Positions 35,243 to 45,744 of a stretch of 64,000 nt of DNA are shown in pieces. The position numbers and the translations under genes are program-made. The stretch covers positions 124,001 through 188,000 of the forward strand of contig NBAY01000052.1 in assembly GCA_002794775.1 (NCBI GenBank). Reading direction: 5' to 3'. The notes beneath the pieces were generated by a model. The model was not told the DNA's origin and searched no databases. It was given only the letters and a program-made list of their open reading frames with translations. The first letter of the stretch is position 1; the number at the start of each line of letters is the position of its first letter. The DNA is from Porodaedalea pini. Its lineage: Eukaryota > Basidiomycota > Agaricomycetes > Hymenochaetales > Hymenochaetaceae.

Positions 35243-37363
35243 ATGTCAATTTTGACAAGAGGTCTAGCCATCTCGCGACCTCTTTCTCGTAATCGACTTT
35301 TGACTCAGAAAAGTCGAACGTTCTCCCTATGTCTACGACACGAAGACGCCTTACTTCGGTTCTCAAACTCATCATACGCTTTCCCACCGAGTCCACCGAG
35401 CCATATTCAAGCAGAACAGACTGGGCCTATCCGCCCTGCCTTCCTCGAAGAGCCGACAGGAGAATATGGACCGTTGGAAAATCCCGATTCGCACGATGAC
35501 GGTCCAGCACAGTCACCCGAGGCCCAAGCTGCCGAAGTCATCCTGAGGTTGATCGCGAAGGGAGACTTGGATGAAGCATTGGCTGCAAGGGATGAATTCC
35601 TTGGACTCGGGATCGAGATTGCTCGACACCGCGCCTTCGCCGCCGCCGCTATTTCCGAGTTGTCTAGTATCGATCCCAAGGTCCGGAGCAGAAGATTCGT
35701 TGCGTGGTGGTCGCTCACGCTTTTGGAAGAATGTCCGGATAAGATAGCATTGGCGTGTGCGAAGCTGATGGACCATCCGTTCGACCTTCCGCTCCTCATG
35801 GACTTCTGTATCCTTTGTGCTAAAATGGGATTCGCACAAACCGTGGAGAAATCGCAGTTGTTCCCGCACATTTTTCGCTTTGGAAATCCGAACGCGACGA
35901 CCGCTTTCTTACTGAAACTCGAACATGAGGGAAGGAGGCATCGCAAGAGAAACCTTCCTAAGGCTTGGATGTCTATGCGAAACTTGGCTATCCGCATGCA
36001 CTTACTTGCGGGTCGCAAACGAATTGCGACGGAGCTGTTTGAAGTGGCCGTTGCAAGGGGTTTTACTATCGAATCTCAGACTTTGGAGCTCATGGAAGCC
36101 AATAGGTCCGTTAAAGCACGACCAGCAGAGATTATCAGCACCAGATCATTGCTTGCTTCCGTTCCGAAGGACAAGCGTCGTTCGGTATCCGAGTTGGCTC
36201 GTGAGCTCCGCATTCTGCGTCGAATAGTCAAATCGCGAGAGCAGCCGCCTCACTTTGAGCTTTTCCTTGCGGAGTTCATAGACGCTTACGAGCTTCTCGG
36301 AAGACGCTCGCGCGCTATCCGCATGCTCCGAGAAAGGGTCTTTAAGGATGGCTCACTTGCTGTCCGCGCTCGCTGGGTCGCTGGCGAACAGCTGGCCTAC
36401 TCCACGCGTGGGAGGCCTATTGCCGTCCTGCGTACGTACATGAATTACTGCCTGACCGACAACATCCTTGCTACCGAGGCGCGTCCTATCTTGGCATATT
36501 GGCGGCAACGCAACAGGACTGTGCGGAAGAAAATGGATTGGAAGCTCTCCCAAAAGCCTGTTCAGACGGATTGGAAAATTTGGCCGACAAATCTCAGCGT
36601 GAGCTTGGCATGGAAAGCGCTCCTACAGCTCTCCAAGAAACGCGACATCGGTCGTCTCTATGCCTTCCTCCTGAGACACTTTGAAACGGCGCAGACCAGT
36701 CCGAAGCGACTCACAGACGAGTTGCGCGCCACGTCTGATTTGAGGATCGCAGATGAGCTCTACTACGACAGTTCTAGTCACGTCGTCTCTGTTCCCCCAG
36801 TGGTGTTTCCGAACGCTTCTTACTTCCATCATTTCGTTGTTGCTTACGCAACGCGTCATTCCCCGCGGCGAGGCGCGCAAGTCTTAGGTGACATGCAACG
36901 TCTAGGCATCTCGCCACCGAAGGAGAGCTGGGGTGCGGTGGCGGGTGCATACGCACGTTCAGGTGATCTGCGACGTGTCTTGCGCATTCTCGACCACTTG
37001 GACGGCCATATCGGCGAACGGCGCGTTCAAGGCAAGCGCGCTAAAAGTAACATCAATGAGGCTGGGGAACGCCCATCACAGGCGAGCTTGGCGACGTATA
37101 ATAGCGTTTTGCGCGGATTCACTGAGGCAGCGATGTATCCCGAGGCACGTTTAATTCAGCGTCTCATGGAGCAACGCGGTTTTTTCAAAGCAGGGATGGA
37201 CAAACGGACGCGTGCTATTTTGCACAGACTTTCAGGCTATGAGAGGGGCAAGTATAATGGAGTGCTGTTTCGCGGCAACCGGCAAACTGTTGTCGTCGAT
37301 GGCAGGCGAATCATCTTAGACAGGAGGAGGGCGGAGTGGTTGACTGAAGACAAGAAAATATAA
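35243..37363 (+). CDS. Probable mitochondrial pentatricopeptide-repeat-like protein, 706 aa
   Basis: A long single-exon gene, unusual in this intron-rich window. The N-terminus (MSILTRGLAISRPLSRNRLL) is basic, hydroxylated and free of acids, as expected of a mitochondrial presequence. The body is alpha-helical throughout. Segments resembling PPR/TPR helical hairpins are visible near the end: FHHFVVAYATRHSPRRGAQV, LGISPPKESWGAVAGAYARS, and SLATYNSVLRGFTEAAMYPE. Fungal PPR proteins bind organelle RNA and act in processing or translation. The exact target is unknown. The repeats in the first half are degenerate. The start codon is the first ATG and is followed at once by the presequence. Confidence 0.7.
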   Translation: MSILTRGLAISRPLSRNRLLTQKSRTFSLCLRHEDALLRFSNSSYAFPPSPPSHIQAEQTGPIRPAFLEEPTGEYGPLENPDSHDDGPAQSPEAQAAEVILRLIAKGDLDEALAARDEFLGLGIEIARHRAFAAAAISELSSIDPKVRSRRFVAWWSLTLLEECPDKIALACAKLMDHPFDLPLLMDFCILCAKMGFAQTVEKSQLFPHIFRFGNPNATTAFLLKLEHEGRRHRKRNLPKAWMSMRNLAIRMHLLAGRKRIATELFEVAVARGFTIESQTLELMEANRSVKARPAEIISTRSLLASVPKDKRRSVSELARELRILRRIVKSREQPPHFELFLAEFIDAYELLGRRSRAIRMLRERVFKDGSLAVRARWVAGEQLAYSTRGRPIAVLRTYMNYCLTDNILATEARPILAYWRQRNRTVRKKMDWKLSQKPVQTDWKIWPTNLSVSLAWKALLQLSKKRDIGRLYAFLLRHFETAQTSPKRLTDELRATSDLRIADELYYDSSSHVVSVPPVVFPNASYFHHFVVAYATRHSPRRGAQVLGDMQRLGISPPKESWGAVAGAYARSGDLRRVLRILDHLDGHIGERRVQGKRAKSNINEAGERPSQASLATYNSVLRGFTEAAMYPEARLIQRLMEQRGFFKAGMDKRTRAILHRLSGYERGKYNGVLFRGNRQTVVVDGRRIILDRRRAEWLTEDKKI

Positions 37364-37655
37364 CTTTGTGCGTATAATGGGCTGATAATACCGAGAGCAC
37401 TAGACTGCGTCAATGTACAGGTTTGTAACTGATTTAATAAAAATGAGCGACGCGGTCACGTTGAGCGCGTCGACGCGCGGCTGAATATCTTCGCTGTCAA
37501 GCCCACACAGAGCATGCTTCTCATTCGGATTCACATCAAGCGTGCTGTCACACACGAGTATATAACGCAGCCTCTCGCGAAAACGACAGAACGTCCCCCT
37601 CAGACCCCAACTCCCATCTCGAGTCACTTTCAAGCACTACAAGACAGGTACAAAT

Positions 37656-38954
37656 ATGGCGAAGAACGACGACAAGTACACTGATCCAGGCGTGTATACC
37701 TTCGTCTTTCAGATCGCACTTGACGCGTCTGACAAGTCGTTACAGAGCTGCGCAACGAAATCAAGGAGGGCGTGCAGGCGTCTGACAAGGGCGGCCAGCC
37801 TGGGTGAGCGAATTTTTCTCTGAATAAATAAAAAAAGGCGTCGAATGCGCATTTGCTGACCTTGTTTTCTCACCAGCCAATGGTCCGCCCGCAAGGCGCA
37901 GGTAAGCTGTTCTTTCGAGGTCATTTATTTAGTTGACCGTTTAGCCTATTTTGCGCAGATGATGGCCTCCGAGTATAAGAAAACGATGCACGAGCGTGGC
38001 GAGGAGCCATACACGACGGACAAGTCCGAGCAGTCCGAGAGCCAGAAGCACCTCAGCAACTGGACGAAGGAAGAATGGCAGACGAGTGAAGGCAAGGGGA
38101 GCGCAAAGCAAGATGATGGCACAGAGCAACGCTATCTCCCAAAGAAGGCTTGGGAGAACATGACAGAGGAGGAGAAAGAGGAGACGAACGAGAAGAAGCT
38201 GGAAGGGAGCGCGAAGGGCGAACAGGTTTGTCGTGCTTTTATTGTATGGGCGATGGATACATGGCATTAAATATTGTCACAGCATGTGTCAAACACGAAC
38301 GCGGCCAAAAAAGCTCGGAAAGACGCTCAGGAAGAGGGCGAGAACATGGATGTTGCCGATAAAGAGGTTCGCGGCGACAATGGAGATCATAAATCCGAAG
38401 GCAAGGGCGAAATGCCGACGGAGAAGTTGCCGAAGCGCGGCACCAAGCACAAACGCAACGCAAAGGAAAAGACAGGAGACAGAGATGCGTCCGACGAAGA
38501 GAATGCTGGCGGCGGCGAGAAGGAGGACGATGAAGAAGTCTCGCAGTCGCAGCCTGCAGCGAAAAAGGCGAAGGGAGATAGCGAGGTGAAACGGACCACT
38601 CGATCGCAGTCGAAGACCGACTCAGCAGACGCAAACAAGAAGGAGGCGGGCGATGAGAAGGGGGACGAGGAACATGGACAACCGGCAAGCGCAACACGTC
38701 TTCCAAAGAAAGGACAACAGGTACACTGGAGGGCGACGCCAGGCTGGTGCGAAGGTACGTCAAGTTGAAAGTTGATCAACAAGACCTTGATAAGTTGCTT
38801 CATATTCATAGGTACTGTTGTCGAGGTCCTTCACTCCGAAAAGGATGTCGATGGCATCCACGCGAAAGCTTCTAAAGGCGATCCTCGCATCGTCCTCGAA
38901 AGCTCGAAATCGGGGAAGAAAGCTGTGCACAAACCTGAGGCAGTTTACTTCTAA
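37656..38954 (+). CDS. DUF5872-like plus HVA1 TUDOR-domain protein
   Basis: Six exons: 37656-37689, 37746-37803, 37877-37901, 37959-38225, 38283-38754 and 38812-38954. The N-terminus reads KYTDPELRNEIKEGVQASDK, GGQPGQWSARKAQMMASEYK and LSNWTKEEWQT, a pattern I know from small bacterial proteins (DUF5872 type). A Lys/Glu-rich low-complexity linker follows. The C-terminus (GQQVHWRATPGWCEGTVVEV, HSEKDVDGIHAKASKGDPRI, HKPEAVYF) matches the hypervirulence-associated HVA1 TUDOR domain (DUF2945 type). The first intron needs a GC-AG donor, since only then does the conserved DPELR run form. Molecular role is unknown; the name HVA1 comes from a fungal mutant phenotype and implies nothing about this species. 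Confidence 0.78.
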
Positions 38955-39153
38955 TTTTCTATTCATCTTGCAAGCAGCTTTCCTTCCTGACCTGTAATAT
39001 CATCTTTCTGAGATATAGTAGCGATGACATGCAATCTGTACAGAGGATTTAAATGAAAACGGCATCCACCAACCTACTGAAGTTTACGCTCCAGTCTGGG
39101 AAACTTTAAGAACAGTTTTTCCTTCAGATTGTCTTTGAACGTATCTAGCAGGA

Positions 39154-40479
39154 TCAAGCATGAGCAGTGGCAACGCCATAACAGGCTGAGCGGGACTCAC
39201 TTTCTTCACCTCGAAGAAACCCGAATGTTATTTCGACACCGGCAGCATCTGCAGCTTTAATCGCTCTTTCAAAGGTGATGACAGGGCCCAGGGACCACAT
39301 CCAGACCGATTTGACGACTACCCGTACCACTTTCAATCTCTCCAAACTTCTACCGGAGAGCTTAAGCTCGAGGAGATAGGCTAGTTTCCTTTCGACCATC
39401 CTGAGCAAGATGGAATCCCTCTCATCAAACCCTTTCTCCGGAGAACCAGCCAGGACGAGTTGCTCGAGGTTCTTAGGAAACCTATACGATTCCCACCGTC
39501 CGAAAACTTTGAGGGGGATACAGAGTTCGGTGAGAGAGATGAGGAACGTGAGGTGGGCGTAGAGGTCTCCATCCGCTACATTGACTGCCGTGATTGTGAG
39601 CGATTCCAGAGTTTCCGCTTGCTGTGCGAGGTACAAGTGGAAGAAGCCAGTAGTGGAAGCGTAATTTCCGCCAAGAAGTTCAATGATACGCAGACCCCGA
39701 GAGTGAAGGGGGAAACAAAAGCACCTGTGTTTAACATGCCAATTGACAATGCAGAGCCGCGTAAGTTGCGGCATGCGCGGCCACCCCATCCAGTGCTCCG
39801 GTAACGAGGCTGGTAGATTCTTGTCTGGCTGCTCCTCGATAGGAAGTACATCCAAAACTAGTTCCTGCAGCGCAGGGAGGGTGATGGCAGGCGAGAAAAG
39901 CAGCTCCGCCTCGCAAGGCATGCCATCGGGCAGCTCGATCTCGAGACGTGTGAGCTTCTCGATGCTCGCTAGTTCGAGACCGAACGAATTTAGAATGAGT
40001 GCGTCGGTGGTGGGGAAGTCGTTTAATGGCCTACGGACGGCGAGGGAACTTAGATTAGTGCATGAGCGATAAATTCGCTTGAGGTTCCACGCATCCGCCT
40101 TTGAATGCTCCACAGTTGCAGATTTGAATATAGTACTGGAGTATTGGAAAGAGTGTACGAGCGGTTGCAGGTGGGGGTATTTGGTCACTGCTCGTGCGAG
40201 AGCAGCCAATGCGTCTGATGAGGATATGTATATCTCCCGATACAGCATGGGCGTCACCATCGAATACCACACCTGACAAACACACGCCAAAGATCGCAAA
40301 AAGGGCTGTAGCGTCGACCGTCTGTAAGCGATGCGGGCGGGACCACTGTTGTAGTCTTTCATGGCGAGTGCAAAGATGTCCTCCAAGATCTCCACAGGAA
40401 GGCTACGCTCCCATTCACCTTTTGGAGCCTTCCTGAGACGAATGGCGTTCAGTACACGAGACGTTCTCGACTGCTTCAT
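39154..40479 (-). CDS. F-box-like protein with C-terminal leucine-rich region, single exon
   Basis: The first true ATG is at 40479 (MKQSRTSRVLNAIRLRKAPK). An F-box-like motif follows at once: SLPVEILEDIFALAMKDYNS, then LACVCQVWYSMVTPMLYREI. The rest is made of irregular leucine-rich segments (LSSLAVRRPL, LASIEKLTRLEIELPDG, LPALQELVLDVLPIE, LTRLCIVNWHV). F-box proteins link substrates to SCF ubiquitin ligases through Skp1. In Agaricomycetes this family is greatly expanded and most members have no known substrate. The gene is 441 codons long without introns. Confidence 0.8.
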   Translation of the reverse strand: MKQSRTSRVLNAIRLRKAPKGEWERSLPVEILEDIFALAMKDYNSGPARIAYRRSTLQPFLRSLACVCQVWYSMVTPMLYREIYISSSDALAALARAVTKYPHLQPLVHSFQYSSTIFKSATVEHSKADAWNLKRIYRSCTNLSSLAVRRPLNDFPTTDALILNSFGLELASIEKLTRLEIELPDGMPCEAELLFSPAITLPALQELVLDVLPIEEQPDKNLPASLPEHWMGWPRMPQLTRLCIVNWHVKHRCFCFPLHSRGLRIIELLGGNYASTTGFFHLYLAQQAETLESLTITAVNVADGDLYAHLTFLISLTELCIPLKVFGRWESYRFPKNLEQLVLAGSPEKGFDERDSILLRMVERKLAYLLELKLSGRSLERLKVVRVVVKSVWMWSLGPVITFERAIKAADAAGVEITFGFLRGEESESRSACYGVATAHA

Positions 40480-41083
40480 TTCGGGATGTGGACAGAGCAA
40501 CTAGACGGAAGGCTGCGAGAGAAACGGGGCAGGATTTGAATTTGAACGAGCTCTTTATTGACTGCCATGACAAGAGCTTGAGCCACCATCGCAACCGACA
40601 GACAAGGGCAAACCTAATACTCACCGCTATCGCCTTCCGGAGGGAATCATAGTAGTTGAAATAAAAGCACAGTCTCACGCGATTTGTCCAGTGCGCAGGT
40701 ATTTAGAGTACTTGTCAGTCCTCTGACTCTTAGTACAACACTTTCCGTAAAGAGCCTACTCAAAGGCGCTGCCAGTGGCAGGGCTGCAGGTCGTAGCGCC
40801 GTTATCTTCGCTGATAGCGCGAACCTCTGAAAGATCGAGATTTAGCACGATGAAAGTATATGACCGAGTGTGACAAGAGAGTTGTATTGGAAGCCTAAGA
40901 CCGAGCGTGTTTCGATACATACCGAGCGTAGTGTGGTGAAAGCCTGAGGACCATACAAAATGCGAATTTATTAATAAAATAAAAACGAAACTTTTCGGAC
41001 ATTCCCGAGGAAACCCAAACTCAAATTTATGTATCGTGCCAAATTATCTGGCTGACAAGAAGGAACTAATCAAATTATAGTTC
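40480..41083. other. Spacer between F-box gene and alpha-galactosidase copy 1
   Basis: About 600 bases without a supported gene. It holds the F-box promoter and the 3' end of the GH27 gene. Confidence 0.4.
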
Positions 41084-42740
41084 TTATAACTCCAGATGTT
41101 TCAGAGCTCCGCTTGAAGCCTGCTCTCTCAGTCTGAATACTCCAACGCCGTGTCTGGGCACCGTAGCAGTCAAGCTCCCATGTGGCTCGACGACACCAAC
41201 CTTTTTCCCAAGGAGAACAGTCAGATTCTGCGCCAGTCCCGCAGCGTATCCTCCCATCGCCGTCGCGTTGTAGCGGAATTGCGTGCCAATGGTAGCGGGG
41301 TCACTAGCCATCGCGTTTCCCGAGCTTGTCTCATTCGCCGCAGCGATGATCTGTGCCGCCGTCGCGTTGTCCATCCTGTTCCCCCACAGATCGTACACGT
41401 CCCACGTCTCGCTCGCCTGTGGCGGATTCCCGATCGGCATCGTATCCCAGAAGATATCGACGAGCGTTCGCGTTCATCTCGCGTTCTGTGCTCCCCGCGT
41501 TCAGCAGGACCACAAGAGCGTCTCCGCCTGAAAGTGAGGAGCTCCACATCTGGATCTCGCCTTGTCCGAACTCGTCTGTGTCATTGACGAAGTACCGCCA
41601 ACGGCGAAAGGCAGGACGCGAACCCGGGTCTTGCGAGATAGCGAGGACGGCGGGGTTCGAGAGGATGGATAGGGTCAAAGGGGTTATTTTGCGTAGGTCG
41701 TTGCCCATGATGAGAGGTGATTTCATTGCAGCCCACATGGAGAAATGCGTAATGTATTCATCGTCGGTCATCCCTCCGTTTCCGACCTCTAGAGAACCAA
41801 GATGAGGTGAGTTTCTCGGAGAAAAGAAATTCCAGATACGCACCAAGCATATCCATATCGTTCCATGCACCATTGATTCCCTTGTCAGGAAAGTTCGCAA
41901 CCTTATTCAGGATGTTCATCACGGAGCATCGATATCCTGGGAGCGCGCAGTCAAAGCCTTCGTCTCCCGAACAAGGACATCCGCTATCCGGTCGGTCGAA
42001 GTTATCATAAACGTCTCCGGAGATTCGCCACGAATTCGCAATCGTCTGTGCCCACTTCCAAGGAAAGTCCTCTCCCCAGTTGCACATCGAATAGAGTATA
42101 GGCCGGCCAGTCGCATTGAGTGCGGAGGCCATCGCTTTGTAGCGGTTATATGTGATGAGAGGTGTGCCTGACTGGCCCTCATTGTAGCAGTTGTCGTATT
42201 TCAGGTAGTCGACCTTGAAGAGACATCTGGTCAGTTGCGGATGAATAAAGACTAAGAAATGACATACTCCCCAGCTTGCCCACGTCTGCGCATCGATCGT
42301 TTCATGGCCCAGCGATCCCTCATACAGGTCGCAAGTCAGTGAACCTGCATCGGAGTATATCCCAAATTGAAGCCCCAGGGCATGCATTTGGTCTGCAATA
42401 TTCGCCATCCCGCTCGGGAACTTCGAGGTGTCGGCTTGAAGATGCCCTGTCGAGTCACGCCCCGCGGACCAGCAATCGTCTTGCAGGAGATAGGTATATC
42501 CAAGATCTTTCAGCCCCAAGTTAACAATTTGCTGGCCAGTAGATAGAAGGAGGTCTTCGCTCGAGTCGCATCCAAACGAGTTCCAAGTATTCTATGACCT
42601 CAAGGTCAGTGTGTATATGAAATAGGTAGGAAATGCTTGTGTACCCATCCCATCTGCGGTGTGATGGCGAGGCCATTGTTCACTGCTCTTACCAGAGGAA
42701 TAATGTTGAGGAAAGTGACAGAGAGAACGATTCGCTTCAT
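41084..42740 (-). pseudogene. GH27 alpha-galactosidase copy 1, frameshifted near the C-terminus
   Basis: A secreted alpha-galactosidase (glycoside hydrolase family 27), which removes terminal alpha-galactose from oligosaccharides and galactomannan. The ATG at 42740 starts a signal peptide (MKRIVLSVTFLNIIPLVRA), then NNGLAITPQMGWNTWNSFGC. The nucleophile lies in LKYDNCYNEGQSG and the acid/base in NDMDMLEVGNGG. Compared with copy 2, one extra base at about 41461-41472 breaks the frame just after TEREMNA. The expected remainder (DIFWDTMPIG, then ETWDVYDLWGNRMDNATAAQ) continues in another frame to a stop at 41084. As written, the protein loses its C-terminal beta-sandwich portion. This is either a young pseudogene or a base-calling error. 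Confidence 0.85.
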
Positions 42741-43338
42741 AGTTTGACGATATACGTCGTAGCAGACTTTCGTGAGTCTTTATATCGATCTTCCTATGAA
42801 GTCATCTGACAGAAGCATTGGACGAAGAGAAGTGGAAAACCGGGTATTCCGCTCCTTAGAATCACTTTGACGTTCCAGCTGACCCTAAGGGAAGCAGAAT
42901 CTTGTGTGGTTGATGGTCATGGCTTGCATCCGGTTGAACTTCGAGTTGCGGGTCCGTGCAGCACGTTGATATTATGGACACCGCGATGATCGTACGAAAG
43001 GAAGCGTAAATCCGTCATCAAGAACCTGCACAATTGTCATCATATGCTGAACTGAGCAGATACTGTGAAAACATTCTACTAGCCTTCGCTTCAACTCGAG
43101 GACCGAATACAATTCCGAATGAACCCGTTCCGCAGTTGAGCAAAGTAATAGCACCTTCTCGCCAAGACCGATCAGGCATGCATTTTCGAAGATACGTCTT
43201 TGAGATAGACAATCTTGGTTGCGAAGCTCAGCCCGAGTCATTGGTTTAAGCAGAATTGAAATTCAAGCAGTTACAGTACCTCACTGCAGGTTATCAAGCT
43301 AAACAGATCAGTGCCAACATTTATATGTCGGAATATGC
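42741..43338. other. Spacer between the tandem alpha-galactosidase genes
   Basis: About 600 bases. A TATA-like tatatcgat lies about 40 bases upstream of the copy 1 start on the minus strand (near 42780). No gene is seen in the rest. Confidence 0.4.
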
Positions 43339-45007
43339 TTATAGCTCCTCGTGCTTCGGGCCTGCGCTCGAAGCTTGCTCTCTCAATCTGAAGACTCCAA
43401 CGCCATGTCTAGGCACTGTGGCCGTCAGACTCCCATGCGGCTCAACGACTCCAATTTTCTTCCCGAGCAGCACAGTCAAATTCTGCGCCAGTCCCGATGC
43501 GTACCCTCCCATCGCCGTCGCGTTGTAACGGAATTGCGTGCCGATCTTAGTAGGATCACCAGCCGTCGCGTTGCCCGAGCCCGTCTGGTTCGCGGCGGCA
43601 ATAATCTGTGCCGCCGTCGCGTTGTCCATCCTGTTCCCCCACAGATCATACACGTCCCATGCCTTGCTCGCCTGTGGCGGGTTCCCGATCGGCATCGTGT
43701 ACCAGAATATATCGACGAGTGTCGCGTTCATCTCGCGTTCTGTGTTCCCCGCATTCAGTAGGACCACGAGGGTATCCCCGCCTGAAAGTGAGGAGCTCCA
43801 CATCTGGATTTCGCCTTGTCCGAACTCGTCTGTATCATTGACGAAGTACCGCCACCGCCGGAAGGCGGGATATGAGTCTGGGTCCTGAGAGATGGCAAGG
43901 ACGGCAGGGTTCGAGAGGATGGACAAAGTCGAAGGGGTTATTTTGCGTAGGTCGTTACCCATGATTAGGGGTGATTTCATTGTAGCCCACATGGAGAAAT
44001 GTGTGATGTATTCATCGTCGGTCATTCCACCGTTTCCAACCTCTATAAGCTGAGTTCAGCCAGATTTCAACAGATAAGAGCGACACAATTCTAACCAAGC
44101 ATATCCATGTCGTTCCATGCACCATTGACACCCTTATCAGGAAAGGCCGATACTTTGTTTAAGATATTCATCATTGAACATTTGAAGCCAGGATGTGCGC
44201 AGTCGATTCCTTCGTCTCCCGAGCACGGGCATGCCTGGTCAGGCCTGTCAAAATTGTCAAAGACATCACCTGACATACGCCACGAGTTCGCGACCGTCTG
44301 CGCCCATTTCCAAGGGTAATCTTCTCCCCAATTGCACATGGAGTAGAGTATAGGTCGTCCGGTCGCATTTAGGGCACTCGCCATTGCTTTATAACGATTG
44401 TAAGTAATAAGGGGAGTCCCAGACTGTCCCTCGTTGTAACAGTTGTCATATTTCAAGTAGTCGACCTGAACACATTAAAGTCGCATTATTTCAAATTGAA
44501 ACGATACATCAATATGAGACGACTTACACCCCAGCTTGCCCAGGTCTCAGCGTCTATCGTCTCATTGCCCAGCGAGCCGATGTACCGACCACAGGTAAGA
44601 GATCCCGCGTCAGAGTAGATTCCGAAGCCAAGGCCCATTTTATGAAGCTCGTCGGCTATCGCTCCTATACCGTTCGGGAACTTCGTGGTATTGGCTTGCA
44701 AGTGGCCCGTCGAGTTGCGTCCAGCAGACCAACAATCGTCTTGCACGACGTAAGTGTATCCGAGGTCTCTAAGTCCCAAGTTGACGATTTGTTGGCCAGT
44801 CGACAAAAGTAGGTCTTCATCCGAGTCGCAACCAAACGCGTTCCAGGTGTTCTATCATTCCTTCGTAAGCAACACGACACGAGAATCTAGGACAAACTAT
44901 GTGCGCACCCATCCCATCTGCGGCGTGAAGGCAAGGCCGTTGTCCGTAGCCTTTGCCCATGGAAAAAGCGCTGCAAGAGTCGCAGCGAGGACTGTTATAT
45001 CTTTCAT
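43339..45007 (-). CDS. GH27 alpha-galactosidase copy 2, intact
   Basis: The intact tandem partner of copy 1. The ATG at 45007 gives a signal peptide (MKDITVLAATLAALFPWAKA), then DNGLAFTPQMGWNAWNAFGC. The nucleophile Asp is in LKYDNCYNEG and the acid/base Asp in NDMDML. The C-terminal domain (DIFWYTMPIGNPP, DLWGNRMDNATAAQIIAAAN, GSLTATVPRHGVGVFRLR) is complete to the stop at 43339. Intron positions match copy 1: after MGW, after TWASWG, and after the DMDML codon. Many Asn-X-Ser/Thr sites suggest N-glycosylation during secretion. It resembles the yeast MEL family. Confidence 0.93.
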
Positions 45008-45744
45008 GACTTGGTGTTGGTGGTCAGCGCCAGAAATCGAATTGGATCCCCATGTGTCGAGAGTGGCCTTATAACGAGAGATCTATGAAGTGATCTGATA
45101 GAACTGAGAGGCATGTGCGACATGTTTGATTGACGAGAGAAGCGGAAAAAAAACGCTAACCGGTTCTGTAGAGTTACATTGCACACTCTAGTCGACCAAA
45201 GAGTGAAGCAGAATGAGGGTAGATCACACCAATGGTTTGTATCCCAATGCTAAGTCGTACGGCAGCTCGAACTTGAAGCTCATGAAACTTGGGCTGATCA
45301 CCTTGTCCGTCGTTCCAGACTACCATATTAGGAATCGGAATGTCAATGTTCGCTCTTAGTCAGACGCACTTTGTAGTATTAGTACCGCAACTTCTCCGAG
45401 TGATGCGATTTTTTTGCGGAATTCTTGGTGTGATGACTGGGAGCTGTGTCTATCAGCGACCATGAGAGCGTTGATCGTGATAGATACGAGGGCGTGTGGC
45501 TACTTGTCCAAGTCTGAATCATATTCAGCCCTTTACTAGTATGCGTGCGCAGGACAGCCTCATCCACGCCTTTTCCTTGCTCCTTGTACTAGTACTGTAT
45601 CAAAACTTCGATGATGGACTCCATATAAGTATCTGGCAGTCTTGCTAGCTGCTTGTTCTCTTCGTTCGCGCCCCCCTCTGCTCGTCTGGCTCTCGCTCTC
45701 CCGAGCCATCTCTGGTACTACAGTAATACACTCCAAACTTGAAC
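45008..45744. other. Divergent spacer between alpha-galactosidase copy 2 and RING gene
   Basis: About 740 bases between two start codons facing apart. No gene seen. A TATA-like tataacg lies about 60 bases upstream of the GH27 start on the minus strand (45070). Confidence 0.4.

Noticed and set aside
40480..40500. Extended F-box protein start seven codons upstream
   Set aside because: The upstream start codon is TTG; the first ATG is at 40479.
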